Assembly (NCBI RefSeq): GCF_000428045.1
Contig: NZ_ATZE01000009.1
Span: forward strand, 62,001 to 126,000
Source: Sedimenticola selenatireducens DSM 17993
GTDB lineage: Bacteria > Pseudomonadota > Gammaproteobacteria > Chromatiales > Chromatiaceae
DNA length: 64,000 bases
Direction of reading: 5' to 3'
Notes under the pieces: generated by a model
Database searches by the model: none
What the model was told of the DNA's origin: nothing
What the model saw: the letters and a program-made list of their open reading frames with translations, nothing else
Program-made: the position numbers and the translations under genes
Part shown: one piece after another, positions 1 to 8,153 of the stretch
How positions within the stretch are numbered: the first letter of the stretch is position 1
Layout of the letters: each line of letters opens with the position of its first letter

Positions 1-288
1 CAGATCTCCAGGCTTGCCGTGCAGACCCATTGGCACAGTATGGCCAAGACCCGCCTGATCGACACCCTGAACAAGCATCAGCGGGATCTCACGGCGCAGA
101 TACTGGTTACCGTAAAGAAACAGAAAAGCGCCAGGAAAATGATCGAGCAGTGGGCGGATGAATACCGCTTCGCCTATGACCGGCATCTGAAAATGATTGC
201 CGATCTGAAGGCGCGGACTTCGGTGGACTTCGCCATGATGTCGGTGGTTGTGGCGGGTGTGGGGTCGCTGCTGAAGTCGGACGTGTGA
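1..288 (+). CDS. NAD-specific glutamate dehydrogenase, C-terminal end (5' truncated)
   Basis: The reading frame is open from the first base, so only the last 95 residues of a larger protein are present. The sequence (a Trp-His segment, then TRLIDTLNKHQRDLTAQIL, and DFAMMSVVVAGVGSL near the end) resembles the helical C-terminus of the very large (about 1600-residue) bacterial NAD-dependent glutamate dehydrogenases, which deaminate glutamate to 2-oxoglutarate in the cytoplasm. A GTG at position 19 could be taken as a start, but the family match continues upstream of it, so it is more likely internal. No catalytic residues lie in this fragment. The identification is by resemblance of the tail only. 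Confidence 0.7.
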   Translation, partial: QISRLAVQTHWHSMAKTRLIDTLNKHQRDLTAQILVTVKKQKSARKMIEQWADEYRFAYDRHLKMIADLKARTSVDFAMMSVVVAGVGSLLKSDV

Positions 289-653
289 CGAACGGTCATC
301 CGATCTCCCCGGGTTTTTGGTCGGCTCGAACTCCGTTGAAATTATCCCCGTAGAGCGGCTTCAGTCGCGAAGGGGGATCGCAGCTCAAGCAGCTCCTGCA
401 GGCCGTTCGTCCACCAGCAATCCGTACCGCTCCGCAGGCGGCCTGTCCCAGGGCCGCCAGACCGGCGCACTACCCGCCGGTCGCGGCCACTGCCGATCCA
501 TCGGTTCAACTGTTATCAAATCGTTAGCTTTCCGTGATGTCGGCTGGATCTCTCCGCTGTTAAATAACCTCAAGCCAGCCGCAGGGACCAATGTTGCCCG
601 TCATTGCTGGTGATTGTGCCGAAGGGCGAACAATACCTCTCAGGGAGAACGTT
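289..653. other. Intergenic stretch without a recognisable gene
   Basis: About 365 bases between the dehydrogenase tail and the MXKDX-repeat gene. Open frames exist on both strands, but they have no family resemblance, no convincing ribosome binding site, and an Arg/Pro/Gly-rich composition typical of frame shadows. The 3' end holds the Shine-Dalgarno-like CAGGGAGAAC for the next gene. Confidence 0.5.
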
Positions 654-926
654 ATGTTGAAGAAAACCACAGTACTGAAAATCTGTTCTATGGCTATGCT
701 GATATCTGTCGTAAGTGCTGTCACTGCCGGCGGCATGGTCAAGGATGGCGCTGGTCATCCGGTCATGGGCGTCGCACAGCCCATGATGGCCGACACAATG
801 GACAAGATGGATAAAAAGCCGATGATGGATGACAAGATGGATAAAATGGACAATAAGCCGATGATGGATGACAAGATGGACAAGATGGAAGAGAAACCGA
901 TGATGGATGACAAGATGAAAAAATAG
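654..926 (+). CDS. Secreted pentapeptide MXKDX-repeat protein
   Basis: A 90-residue protein with an N-terminal signal peptide (MLKK, then a hydrophobic stretch ending near residue 25, SAVTAGG). Its second half is almost only Met, Asp, Lys and Pro. About three copies of a 14-residue unit, PMMDDKMDKM plus four residues, contain the MxxDx/KM pentad periodicity of the MXKDX-repeat family. The function of that family is not established; the dense Met plus acidic composition suggests periplasmic cation or metal binding, which is an inference. The start was chosen at ATG 654 because CAGGGAGAA lies just upstream and the signal peptide begins there. The nearly exact internal DNA repeats make the gene prone to length variation. 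Confidence 0.75.
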   Translation: MLKKTTVLKICSMAMLISVVSAVTAGGMVKDGAGHPVMGVAQPMMADTMDKMDKKPMMDDKMDKMDNKPMMDDKMDKMEEKPMMDDKMKK

Positions 927-960
927 TCCAGACTCCAATCGGACATTGTATGTGGAGCCC

Positions 961-995
961 GGTAGGTTGGGTTAGCCCGAAGGGCGTAACCCAAC
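961..995. repeat. REP-like intergenic repeat, copy 1
   Basis: A 35-base imperfect palindrome (GGTAGGTTGGGTTAGCCCGA then AGGGCGTAACCCAAC) whose ends pair as GTTGGGTTA / TAACCCAAC. A second copy lies at 1117-1151 and a related inverted copy at 34586-34614. A 20-base direct repeat starting CAATCGGACATTG precedes it (936) and overlaps its end (995). Confidence 0.75.
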
Positions 996-1116
996 AATCG
1001 GACATTGCATGCGGAACAGAGCAGGGGCGGTATGATCGAAAATTGCGCATTTCAAGCCGCCCCTGCACGTTGCTGCTTGAACCCGAGTCAACATCCATCC
1101 CTGCCAGGAACAACCG

Positions 1117-1151
1117 GGTAGGTTGGGCTAGCCCAAAGGGCGTAACCCAAC
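1117..1151. repeat. REP-like intergenic repeat, copy 2
   Basis: This copy differs from the one at 961-995 by three substitutions and keeps the same palindromic arms. Both copies sit between the MXKDX gene and the response regulator gene. Confidence 0.75.
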
Positions 1152-1246
1152 AAATAGGCGCGGGGGCGACAACGTTCAACCATTAGTCACCCGGCGGCAG
1201 GCCATGTATCATGTTTCCAGCGCAAGCGGCAGAGTGAGCATTACCC

Positions 1247-1954
1247 ATGACCCATCAAGTGCTGATTATCGAAGATGACCCGGATATCGCGCGCCTGGTG
1301 CAGCTCCATCTGAATGATATTGACTGCCAGGGTCACATTATCGGCAATGGCAATGAAGGGATCGCTGCATTTAAAAAAGATCATTATGATCTGGTGGTGC
1401 TGGATCTGATGCTGCCCGGCATGGATGGCCTTGCTGTCTGCCGTGAAATCCGCAAATCCGAAGGCTATGTGCCGATCCTGATGCTCACTGCAAAGTCTTC
1501 CGAACTGGACCGTGTTCTGGGTCTGGAGATGGGGGCGGATGATTACCTCACCAAACCATTCAGCGTGCTGGAACTGCAGGCCCGTATCAAGGCGTTGTTT
1601 CGAAGAACGGAAGCACTCACCGCATCGAAAGAGACCAAACCGGCGCAGGCGATCATCGACCGTGGCGATATCGTTATTGATGTAACGCGCCACCAGGTAC
1701 AGGTGCGGGGGGAACCGGTGGAGCTGACCGCCCGTGAGTTCGATCTGCTGCTGCACTTTGCCAGCAACCCCGGCTCCGTCTACTCACGCATACAGCTGCT
1801 GGATTCGGTCTGGGGCTATAACCACGAAGGTTACGAGCATACCGTCAACACCCATATCAACCGATTGCGCACCAAGATCGAGGCCGACCCGGCCAATCCG
1901 AAATACATCCTGACGGTATGGGGTGTCGGCTACAAGTTTGCCGAAACATGCTGA
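1247..1954 (+). CDS. OmpR/PhoB-family DNA-binding response regulator
   Basis: A 235-residue two-domain regulator. The receiver domain (about residues 3-118) has the acidic pair EDD at 9-11, phospho-acceptor Asp53 in VVLDLMLPGMDG, and the conserved Lys in LTKPF near 102. The winged-helix output domain (about 135-232) has the usual ELTAREFDLL start and the HTVNTHINRLRTKIE recognition region. It is cotranscribed with the sensor kinase that starts 7 bases before its stop codon, so the two form a pair. The signal and regulon cannot be read from the sequence; an RstA/BaeR/CpxR-like envelope role is possible but unproven. Confidence 0.93.
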   Translation: MTHQVLIIEDDPDIARLVQLHLNDIDCQGHIIGNGNEGIAAFKKDHYDLVVLDLMLPGMDGLAVCREIRKSEGYVPILMLTAKSSELDRVLGLEMGADDYLTKPFSVLELQARIKALFRRTEALTASKETKPAQAIIDRGDIVIDVTRHQVQVRGEPVELTAREFDLLLHFASNPGSVYSRIQLLDSVWGYNHEGYEHTVNTHINRLRTKIEADPANPKYILTVWGVGYKFAETC

Positions 1955-3435
1955 GGACACTCTATGCAAAACTGGCAGTCGGACTGGTGGTGTTGTTTGT
2001 CACCATCGGACTGCTGTATGCCGTCATCAGTACTACCGCCACTAAGTATTACCTTCAGGAAGTCAATCAATCCTTCAACAAGGGGCTGGCCAGAAACCTG
2101 GTGGCGGATCGCAATCTGGTGGCGGAGGGTAGACTCAACCAGGAGGCATTAAAAGAGACCTTCCATCAATACATGGTGATCAATCCCAGCATCGAGATCT
2201 ATCTGCTGGACCTTGACGGGAAGATACTCTCCTACTCGGCCGACCCGGGTAAGGTGAAACGCAATCATGTTTCGCTGGGGCCGTTGCTGGCCTTCCTGGA
2301 GGGGGCCGAAGAGTATCCGCTACTGGGTGACGATCCACGCAGTCATGATGGCCAGAAGGCATTCTCCGTCACCCCGGTCCCCACGACCGATCATCCGGAA
2401 GGCTATCTCTACGTGGTGCTGCGAGGCGAGGAGTTCGACTCGGTCGACAAGATGATCAGGGAGAGCTATTTCCTGCGCCTTAGCGGTTGGGCGGTGGTGG
2501 TCAGCCTCGGCCTGGGCCTGCTGGTTGGGTTGATCGTACTCCGGCTGCTGACCCGCCGGCTGCACCGGCTCTCCAATCTGATGGCGAGCTTTCATCAGAG
2601 CAATTTTATCTCGCATCAACCCTATCTGCTGGCACAGGCACGACCGAGCGATGAAGTGGACCAGCTCGGTCTCACCTTTGACCAGATGGCGGAACATATT
2701 CAGCAACAGTTGGAACAACTGAAGGAGCAGGACAGCCTGCGACGCAAACTGGTGGCGCAGGTTTCACATGATCTGAGAACCCCGCTCGCCTCCATGCTGG
2801 GCTACATGGAATCGCTCGAGCTGAAAGGGGGCGAGATGGCCGAAGCCGAGCGACAGGAATATACCGCCATTGCGCTTCGCCAGGCACAACGACTCTCGAA
2901 ACAGGTGGCCGAACTGTTTGAACTGGCCAGCCTGGATGCCCGCGAGACCCAACCCCATTGCGAACCATTTCAACCGGCTGAGCTGGTACAGGACGTCGTG
3001 CAGAAATATCAACTACGCGCCGAACAGCAACAGATTCAACTCGGCATGAACCCGCCCCCGGCGTTGCCGTTTGTCTATGCCGATATCGGCCTGACCGAGC
3101 GGGTGTTGGAAAACCTGATCGAAAACGCCTTCACCCACACCGGCAAGGGGGGCAGCATACGGCTCGACCTCCGGGCTGAAGAACATGGCGTCGCCATCGC
3201 CGTCAAGGATACCGGTTGCGGCATCAACCCCGAAGACCTGCCCCACATCTTCGACCCCTTCTACCAATCTGCCAAAAAGCGTACCTCCGGCGAACACGCC
3301 GGCCTCGGACTGGCCATCGCCAAGCGCATCATGAGCCTGCAGAAAGGTGAGATTCAAGTCGAGTCCATACCGGGTGGCGGTACCACCTTCACCTTCCTGC
3401 TGCCGCTGGCGGCGGTGCGGATGCCGGTCGGCTGA
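1948..3435 (+). CDS. Membrane sensor histidine kinase (OmpR-type partner)
   Basis: A 495-residue inner-membrane kinase. TM1 is at about 8-30, followed by a periplasmic sensor region at about 31-177, TM2 at about 178-200 and a HAMP linker to about 255. The HisKA domain carries His274 in VSHDLRTPLASM. The ATPase domain has the N box (ENLIENAFTHT), the G1 box (DTGCGI) and the G2 box (GEHAGLGLAIAK). The start ATG 1948 overlaps the end of the regulator gene; an ATG 30 bases further upstream would only add residues that shadow the regulator's end. The periplasmic domain has no family I recognise, so the stimulus is unknown. Confidence 0.92.
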   Translation: MLRTLYAKLAVGLVVLFVTIGLLYAVISTTATKYYLQEVNQSFNKGLARNLVADRNLVAEGRLNQEALKETFHQYMVINPSIEIYLLDLDGKILSYSADPGKVKRNHVSLGPLLAFLEGAEEYPLLGDDPRSHDGQKAFSVTPVPTTDHPEGYLYVVLRGEEFDSVDKMIRESYFLRLSGWAVVVSLGLGLLVGLIVLRLLTRRLHRLSNLMASFHQSNFISHQPYLLAQARPSDEVDQLGLTFDQMAEHIQQQLEQLKEQDSLRRKLVAQVSHDLRTPLASMLGYMESLELKGGEMAEAERQEYTAIALRQAQRLSKQVAELFELASLDARETQPHCEPFQPAELVQDVVQKYQLRAEQQQIQLGMNPPPALPFVYADIGLTERVLENLIENAFTHTGKGGSIRLDLRAEEHGVAIAVKDTGCGINPEDLPHIFDPFYQSAKKRTSGEHAGLGLAIAKRIMSLQKGEIQVESIPGGGTTFTFLLPLAAVRMPVG

Positions 3436-3464
3436 ATGACCGGGCAACGCCAAAGAGAAAATAT

Positions 3465-3575
3465 CTCACCTGTCGTCTGTTGTTTGGTAAGCGGCTGAGA
3501 ACGTGGGGAATAACCGTTTGGCGGGATGTAAAATTTCCTATTTCTTCAATGTCCTACTGGGTTGGCTTGATCAAG
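3465..3575 (+). repeat. Diverged intergenic repeat, copy A
   Basis: This stretch can be aligned by eye with 4791-4900. Both run from a CWYCTGTC motif through TGTTTGGTAA, TGAGAA and a GATGT block, and end in TTGATCAAG, with substitutions and small indels between. Both lie in gene-poor DNA flanking the decayed BrnT gene and the lipoprotein gene. The origin is unknown. Confidence 0.35.
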
Positions 3576-3641
3576 CCGAGCAATTTACGGCCCCCCCCTG
3601 TTCATCTTGTGAAATGAACAAAAAATGAATAGCTTATACTC

Positions 3642-3925
3642 ATGAGTGGCTTCGAGTTCTACGACGACAAGCGCAAGACCAACCTGGAATAACATGGAAT
3701 TAACCTCCAGACTGCTCTGGCGCTCTGGAAAGGCCCTGATCTTTTGGAAATCCAGACCAATACCGGCAATGAACGCCGGTTTCTTGTCATAGGTTGTATA
3801 GGTGAAAGCACTGTTCTGTAGTCGTCACGTACGGAAACGAGAGAATTTGCCTGATTTCTGTCAGGCGATCCCGTAGGAGAGAGGTAGAGCTATCCAATGG
3901 AGACGCTACAAGCGGCGCTCACTAG
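3642..3925 (+). pseudogene. Decayed BrnT-type toxin gene
   Basis: From ATG 3642 the frame reads FEFYDDKRKTNLE, then a TAA (3690), then HGINLQTALALW and ERRFLVIGCIG, then a TAG (3819). Shifting the frame at about 3819 recovers VVTYGNERICLISVRRSRRR EVELS before a stop at 3923. Together these match the layout of BrnT ribonuclease toxins (FEWD..K...NLxKHG, then RFLVIG, then the ISVRRSRKxE ending). An in-frame stop plus one frameshift mean the gene is dead. A short frame downstream (ATG 3940, MKDEQW then stop) is where a BrnA antitoxin would be expected, but no BrnA sequence is recognisable. A sequencing error could explain one lesion, hardly both. Confidence 0.7.
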
Positions 3926-4076
3926 CGGAGAGTTGGACATGAAAGATGAGCAGTGGTGAAGACGAATATCGATCAAAAGATGATGGCCATTATGCCAGGT
4001 ATGCGTTGATCCAGAATAGGTGTGGGGCCTTAAAGGGCTTTGCCCCTCTTAACTTGGACTGTTATTGGAAAAAATT

Positions 4077-4553
4077 ATGCGTATTACTTTACCTTTAGGG
4101 CTGTTGCTGTTGGTCTCCCTGTTGCTTTCCGGTTGTGCCGGCATGATGCCCGGTTATGAAAAGCCCCAGGTGAATATCACCTCGTTTGCCCTGGCGCCGG
4201 AATCCGCCGCCGGGCAAGCGCCCCGTTTTAATATCGGCATACAGGTGATCAATCCGAACCGAGAGACGTTGTCCCTGAGGGGCATGAGCTACTCGCTGGA
4301 GGTGGAGGGCAACCGGGTGTTGAGCGGCGCCACGGCCGATCTGCCTGAGGTGCCAAGTTACGGTATGGCGGACTTCGTGATCGAGGCCAGTCCCAATCTG
4401 TTTGGCAGCATCCGCCTGCTGAGCGATCTGTTTGCCCGCCAGCGCGATACGCTGGGTTTCAGCTTCAAGGCACGGATTGATGCAGGTGGCATACTGCCCT
4501 ATATCAACGTGGAGGAGTCGGGCAGTTTCAGTTTGTCTGAGCCTGGTCGGTGA
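4077..4553 (+). CDS. LEA type 2 (WHy-domain) lipoprotein
   Basis: A 158-residue predicted lipoprotein. The signal peptide (MRITLPLGLLLLVSLLLSGC) ends in a lipobox with Cys20. The remaining 135 residues look like a single late-embryogenesis-abundant type 2 domain, with a VNITSFAL strand, then IGIQVINPNRETLSLRGMSYSLEVEG, which is the typical 'NPN ... l ... Y.l...g' pattern. These periplasmic proteins are linked to desiccation or envelope stress, but their molecular role is unclear. A TTG at 4065 is in frame; ATG 4077 gives the better signal peptide. The gene stands alone. Confidence 0.82.
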   Translation: MRITLPLGLLLLVSLLLSGCAGMMPGYEKPQVNITSFALAPESAAGQAPRFNIGIQVINPNRETLSLRGMSYSLEVEGNRVLSGATADLPEVPSYGMADFVIEASPNLFGSIRLLSDLFARQRDTLGFSFKARIDAGGILPYINVEESGSFSLSEPGR

Positions 4554-4790
4554 CAGGGGATTCGCGGATAAAGGGGTCATTGGTTTTACGAATAAGGGCA
4601 CTTCACCAGCGGTTCGCTGTGCCTTCGACAACGTCACCGGAGGGCTAAACCCGCATTACGTCCTGAATACCCCCGGACCAATGACTCTGATTCCATTGAT
4701 TTTCCTTATCACCCCATTTCAGCCTTCGTTGACAGAAAACAATATCACCTATCCCTTAAACAACACTCGTCCAGTGCCGTGAAGAAATTA

Positions 4791-4900
4791 TTTCATCTGT
4801 CATGCTTTGTTTGGTAACTTGTTGAGAATTTAAAATATCCGATTGGTGGATGTTGAATATTGCCCTGATGCAGTATCCCGGAAGAGTCAAATTGATCAAG
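4791..4900 (+). repeat. Diverged intergenic repeat, copy B
   Basis: Counterpart of 3465-3575. It lies in the 440-base gap between the lipoprotein gene and a small membrane protein gene; the rest of that gap shows no gene. Confidence 0.35.
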
Positions 4901-4996
4901 AAAGGCAGGATAATGCATAGAACAATAAGTCCAGTATTGCAATTGGTTTTGCGAATTTGCTGGGTAATCAACTGTTAGGATACAAGAAGATAATAT

Positions 4997-5242
4997 ATGA
5001 GTGCTGACAGTTTGATCTTTGCATTTTACGGATTAATTCTTATTGTTGCGGGAATCGGCCTCATGTTTGTTAGGCTTGATCCCGCTTCTTATAAAAAAGA
5101 CAATGAACGCTATGGCCCGCTATCCAGCATTAATATGGGCATGGCATACACAGTAATCAAAACAAAGAAAACAAAAAATATCATTTCGCTTGTTCTCACA
5201 TCGGCGGGTATCGCGGTGATGATTTATGCAACACAACAATAA
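4997..5242 (+). CDS. Small two-helix membrane protein of unknown function
   Basis: An 81-residue protein with two predicted transmembrane segments (about 6-26, LIFAFYGLILIVAGIGLMFV, and about 60-78, IISLVLTSAGIAVMIYA). They are separated by a basic, polar loop rich in Lys (VIKTKKTKN), so the loop is probably cytoplasmic. AAGAAG lies upstream of the ATG. I recognise no family. The regular membrane topology and ordinary start context support a real gene. Confidence 0.5.
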   Translation: MSADSLIFAFYGLILIVAGIGLMFVRLDPASYKKDNERYGPLSSINMGMAYTVIKTKKTKNIISLVLTSAGIAVMIYATQQ

Positions 5243-5358
5243 TGAAAGTGCATGAAAACAAGCCATAAAATGAGATCAACGGGGTCAAGATAAAAGGGAT
5301 CAGAGTGATTAATTATATTAATCATTAATTAGATCACCATTGCTCAGGACTAAAATCC

Positions 5359-5853
5359 ATGCATGTACGAATAGCTACCGCTGAAGATTACTCGAGCATC
5401 GAGGGCTTACTGCGAGAGCTCAATGCGTTGCATTCTGAAATTGAACCGGAGCTGATCAGGCGAGTCGAGATATATCTGGGCAATGATCAATACCTGCAGA
5501 TACTCAAAGATGAAAAACAGGAAATTCTTCTCCTTGAGGATGCGGGTACGGTAATCGGTTGTGCGTGGATCGCGGAACGCATGCACGAAGGTGGCCCGGC
5601 TATCGAATTGCCCGTCGCGTTTATCTATGAAATATGCATAAAGGAAAGTTGTCGGAGAGAAGGATTTGGGCGAACTTTAATACGGGCAATCGAAAATTGG
5701 GCGCTGGATCGGAAATTGGGAATACTGGAATTTAATGTATGGTCCCGAAATCAGGCAGCGCTACAGTTCTATGAAGAGCTTGGTTTCAGGTACGTACGTC
5801 ATGAAATGTCGAAAAGGCTCGCTCAAAAAAACGCTGACCCCGAACCTACCTGA
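5359..5853 (+). CDS. GNAT-family N-acetyltransferase
   Basis: A 164-residue single-domain acetyltransferase. It starts MHVRIATAEDYSSIEGLLREL, the usual beta1-alpha1. The acetyl-CoA pyrophosphate loop appears as CIKESCRREGFGRTLI (about residues 94-109, the R/Q-x-x-G-x-G/A pattern). The C-terminal NQAALQFYEELGF helix (about 131-143) is the classic GNAT motif. The acceptor substrate cannot be predicted. No operon partner is seen; the gene is followed by the transposase unit. Confidence 0.88.
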   Translation: MHVRIATAEDYSSIEGLLRELNALHSEIEPELIRRVEIYLGNDQYLQILKDEKQEILLLEDAGTVIGCAWIAERMHEGGPAIELPVAFIYEICIKESCRREGFGRTLIRAIENWALDRKLGILEFNVWSRNQAALQFYEELGFRYVRHEMSKRLAQKNADPEPT

Positions 5854-6135
5854 CTTATCAGAAAAACTTCCTCTGAAAAACTTTAAACGGTGTTGCACCG
5901 ATCCGTTGAATTCATCTCGATAATAAATGGGGTGTCGGGAATTGACTAACCCACGGAATCACTATTGTTACCTTTGTCGAGTTGATTTTGTTTAATGGAT
6001 GCCGACAGGAGTGAGCAGGTGGATAACGTAGAGTTTAATGTGTAAATGCGTAAATTACTGAAGTAAGTTGGAGTCACTTATTTGCTATAGTTATCTGTTA
6101 AACAGCAGGCCGGTCTGGTTGGAAAGCTAAAACAT

Positions 6136-6935
6136 TTGGGGTCAGATGAGAAACTTGATCTCGTACATGTAGGTTCAGATATACTGCCGCTCTATACTTC
6201 ACTCACGATCAAGGATGATCTATGGCTCGTTTACCCAGGATACGCCTCCCAGGCATTCCGCAACACGTCATTCAGCGCGGCAACAACCGCCAGGCTTGTT
6301 TCGGCTCGGACGAGGACTTTGCCGCATATGCGCACTGGCTGAAGGAGTACGCCAGGCAATTTGATGTGGCGATACATGCATGGGTATTCATGACAAACCA
6401 TGTTCACCTGCTGGTTACTCCGGCGACTGTTGACGGGGTCTCGTCATTGATGCAGTCACTTGGCCGACGTTATGTACGTTACTTCAACTACACTTACAGA
6501 CGCAGTGGCACACTATGGGAGGGGCGCTTCAAATCCTGTGTGGTCGATGCTGAGGACTATTTGCTTCTCTGCCAGCGATATATTGAGTTGAACCCTGTGA
6601 GAGCCGGTATGGTGATGTTTCCGGGTGATTATCGCTGGTCAAGCTATGGATCAAATGGCCTTGGTCGTTCGGCAGCCTGCTGGACTCCACACCCGCTCTA
6701 CCTGTCACTGGGTCAGACGCCGGCCGAGAGATCGGAGGCATATCGGGCACTCTTTCGTTATGAACTTGATGAGGAGGTTTTGACGGATATTCAGCGGAGC
6801 GCTGATCAGGGGATGGCGCTTGGAAGTGTGCGTTTTAAGGAAGAGATCGAGAGGTTGTCTGGTCGGCGTGTCGTTAATTTGAAACGTGGCCCGAAAGGCA
6901 AGGCTGGTGCCGGATAGTTTTTCATCTGACCCCAA
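6136..6935 (+). mobile_element. RAYT unit bounded by 19-bp inverted repeats
   Basis: The left end TTGGGGTCAGATGAGAAAC (6136-6154) and the right end at 6917-6935 are inverted repeats with one mismatch. They enclose one gene, a REP-associated tyrosine transposase. The right arm starts at the last base of its stop codon. This looks like a compact single-copy domesticated element rather than a standard insertion sequence; no target duplication is evident. Confidence 0.65.
6222..6917 (+). CDS. rayT: REP-associated tyrosine transposase (IS200-like, transposase_17)
   Basis: A 231-residue Y1-type transposase. The N-terminus ARLPRIRLPGIPQHVIQRGNN is the standard start of this family. The HUH metal-binding motif is in WVFMTNHVHLLVTP (about residues 56-69). 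The catalytic Tyr is within CQRYIELNPVRAGMV (about 119-134). REP-associated transposases act on imperfect palindromes, usually maintaining dispersed REP sequences rather than transposing autonomously. The gene is intact. The flanking 19-bp inverted repeats carry GGGGTCAGATGA, which may be its recognition sequence (inference). Confidence 0.9.
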   Translation: MARLPRIRLPGIPQHVIQRGNNRQACFGSDEDFAAYAHWLKEYARQFDVAIHAWVFMTNHVHLLVTPATVDGVSSLMQSLGRRYVRYFNYTYRRSGTLWEGRFKSCVVDAEDYLLLCQRYIELNPVRAGMVMFPGDYRWSSYGSNGLGRSAACWTPHPLYLSLGQTPAERSEAYRALFRYELDEEVLTDIQRSADQGMALGSVRFKEEIERLSGRRVVNLKRGPKGKAGAG

Positions 6936-7010
6936 ATTAACCCCAACCGACAAAACTGCTGAATGGTTGAGTTTTGTAATCAGACTTTCACCGTAATACC
7001 TGACCACGCA

Positions 7011-8153
7011 CTAGAGGAATATCACCGGCACCCGATGGTACCCACCCACGGGCGCCACTTCCCTCTCTGGTTGTTGGTCGGGCGCCAGCTTGATGGTCTG
7101 CACCGATGCCAGCAGTGCCTGCAAAGCAATGCGTAGTTCCCAGGTGGCCAGCAGCCGCCCCGGACAAACGTGTTTCCCAATCCCGTAGACAAGGTTTGCT
7201 GCCGCGTTCCTCTCGGGATCAAACCGGTTGTTGTCGAAGACCGCCTCATCGCGGTTGGCCGAGGTCCAGTTCAGCTTAACCCGGGCACCGCTCGGGATAT
7301 CCTGACCCCCGATCTGCACCGGGCACGTGGTGATGCGCCGATTAGACACAAACGGGTCGTCGAGGCGCAAAACCTCATCGATGACCGCTTCCACTTCGTT
7401 GTCCGAGGCAGTACGTAACCGCTCTGCAAGTTCTGGTTGCTGAGCGACATGGGCCACGAGTACGCCGACACATAGCGCGATAGATCCCAGGTCGCCTCCG
7501 GTCCAGTTGCGCAGGATCGACACTAGTTCCGTCTCCGTCAGCAACCGCCCATCCACCACCTCGTGGCAAAGCCGGGTGGTCACGTCATCGGGAGCGTTGC
7601 CTTCCGTTGCACGGCGGGGCAGTATGACCGAGAGAATGATCTTGTCGAATTGTTCGGCAACGTTCACCATCCAGGCATGGTCCCCGGAGCGTGTCGCTGC
7701 GTGGTTCTCCGCCATCCACTCCAGCAGTCGTGGTTCCAACTCGGCAGGCCAACCCAGCCATTCACACTGGGCACGTACAGCGAACACGGCGCCGATGTCG
7801 CTTACGGCGTCCAGCACCGAGCCCCTGGGCAATTCTGCCATCAGTTGGGCTGCAACACTTTCGAAGACGGGTATAAACGGTTCCAGGGCGTCATGGCCAA
7901 GGTGCCGCTCGATAACTTCTCTATAGCGGGTGTGTTCCTCACCGTCAAATCCGTTGGGAACCTGCAGGTAGCGAGAGACTCTGCTGGAGAACCGCTCGTG
8001 ATCCAGGGCCGCGGCGACGACGTCGGCATGCCTGAGTAACACCCATTCGCCGGCAACGTTTCTGATCACTGGATGCTTGGGTCTCAACTCGTCGGTGTAG
8101 GCGCGCAAGTCGCGGCCGGTAGCGGACAAGTCATCTGGCATGTGATCGGTCAT
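7011..8153 (-). CDS. Cytochrome P450 (class I bacterial type)
   Basis: A 380-residue soluble P450. The haem thiolate is Cys330 in YGIGKHVCPGRLLA. The ExxR pair is Glu260/Arg263 (DEVLRL), and the meander is NNRFDPERN. The I-helix reads NWTGGDLGSIA, where the usual acid-Thr oxygen-activation pair (AGxxT) is replaced by GGDLGS, so normal proton delivery could be altered. No ferredoxin or ferredoxin reductase gene is adjacent, so redox partners must be elsewhere. Substrate unknown. It stands alone in the mosaic 5' part of the window, consistent with acquisition by transfer (inference). Confidence 0.9.
   Translation of the reverse strand: MTDHMPDDLSATGRDLRAYTDELRPKHPVIRNVAGEWVLLRHADVVAAALDHERFSSRVSRYLQVPNGFDGEEHTRYREVIERHLGHDALEPFIPVFESVAAQLMAELPRGSVLDAVSDIGAVFAVRAQCEWLGWPAELEPRLLEWMAENHAATRSGDHAWMVNVAEQFDKIILSVILPRRATEGNAPDDVTTRLCHEVVDGRLLTETELVSILRNWTGGDLGSIALCVGVLVAHVAQQPELAERLRTASDNEVEAVIDEVLRLDDPFVSNRRITTCPVQIGGQDIPSGARVKLNWTSANRDEAVFDNNRFDPERNAAANLVYGIGKHVCPGRLLATWELRIALQALLASVQTIKLAPDQQPEREVAPVGGYHRVPVIFL

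Noticed and set aside
780-920. CRISPR-like short repeats
   Set aside because: The repeats are in-frame coding repeats of the MXKDX protein without spacers of constant length.
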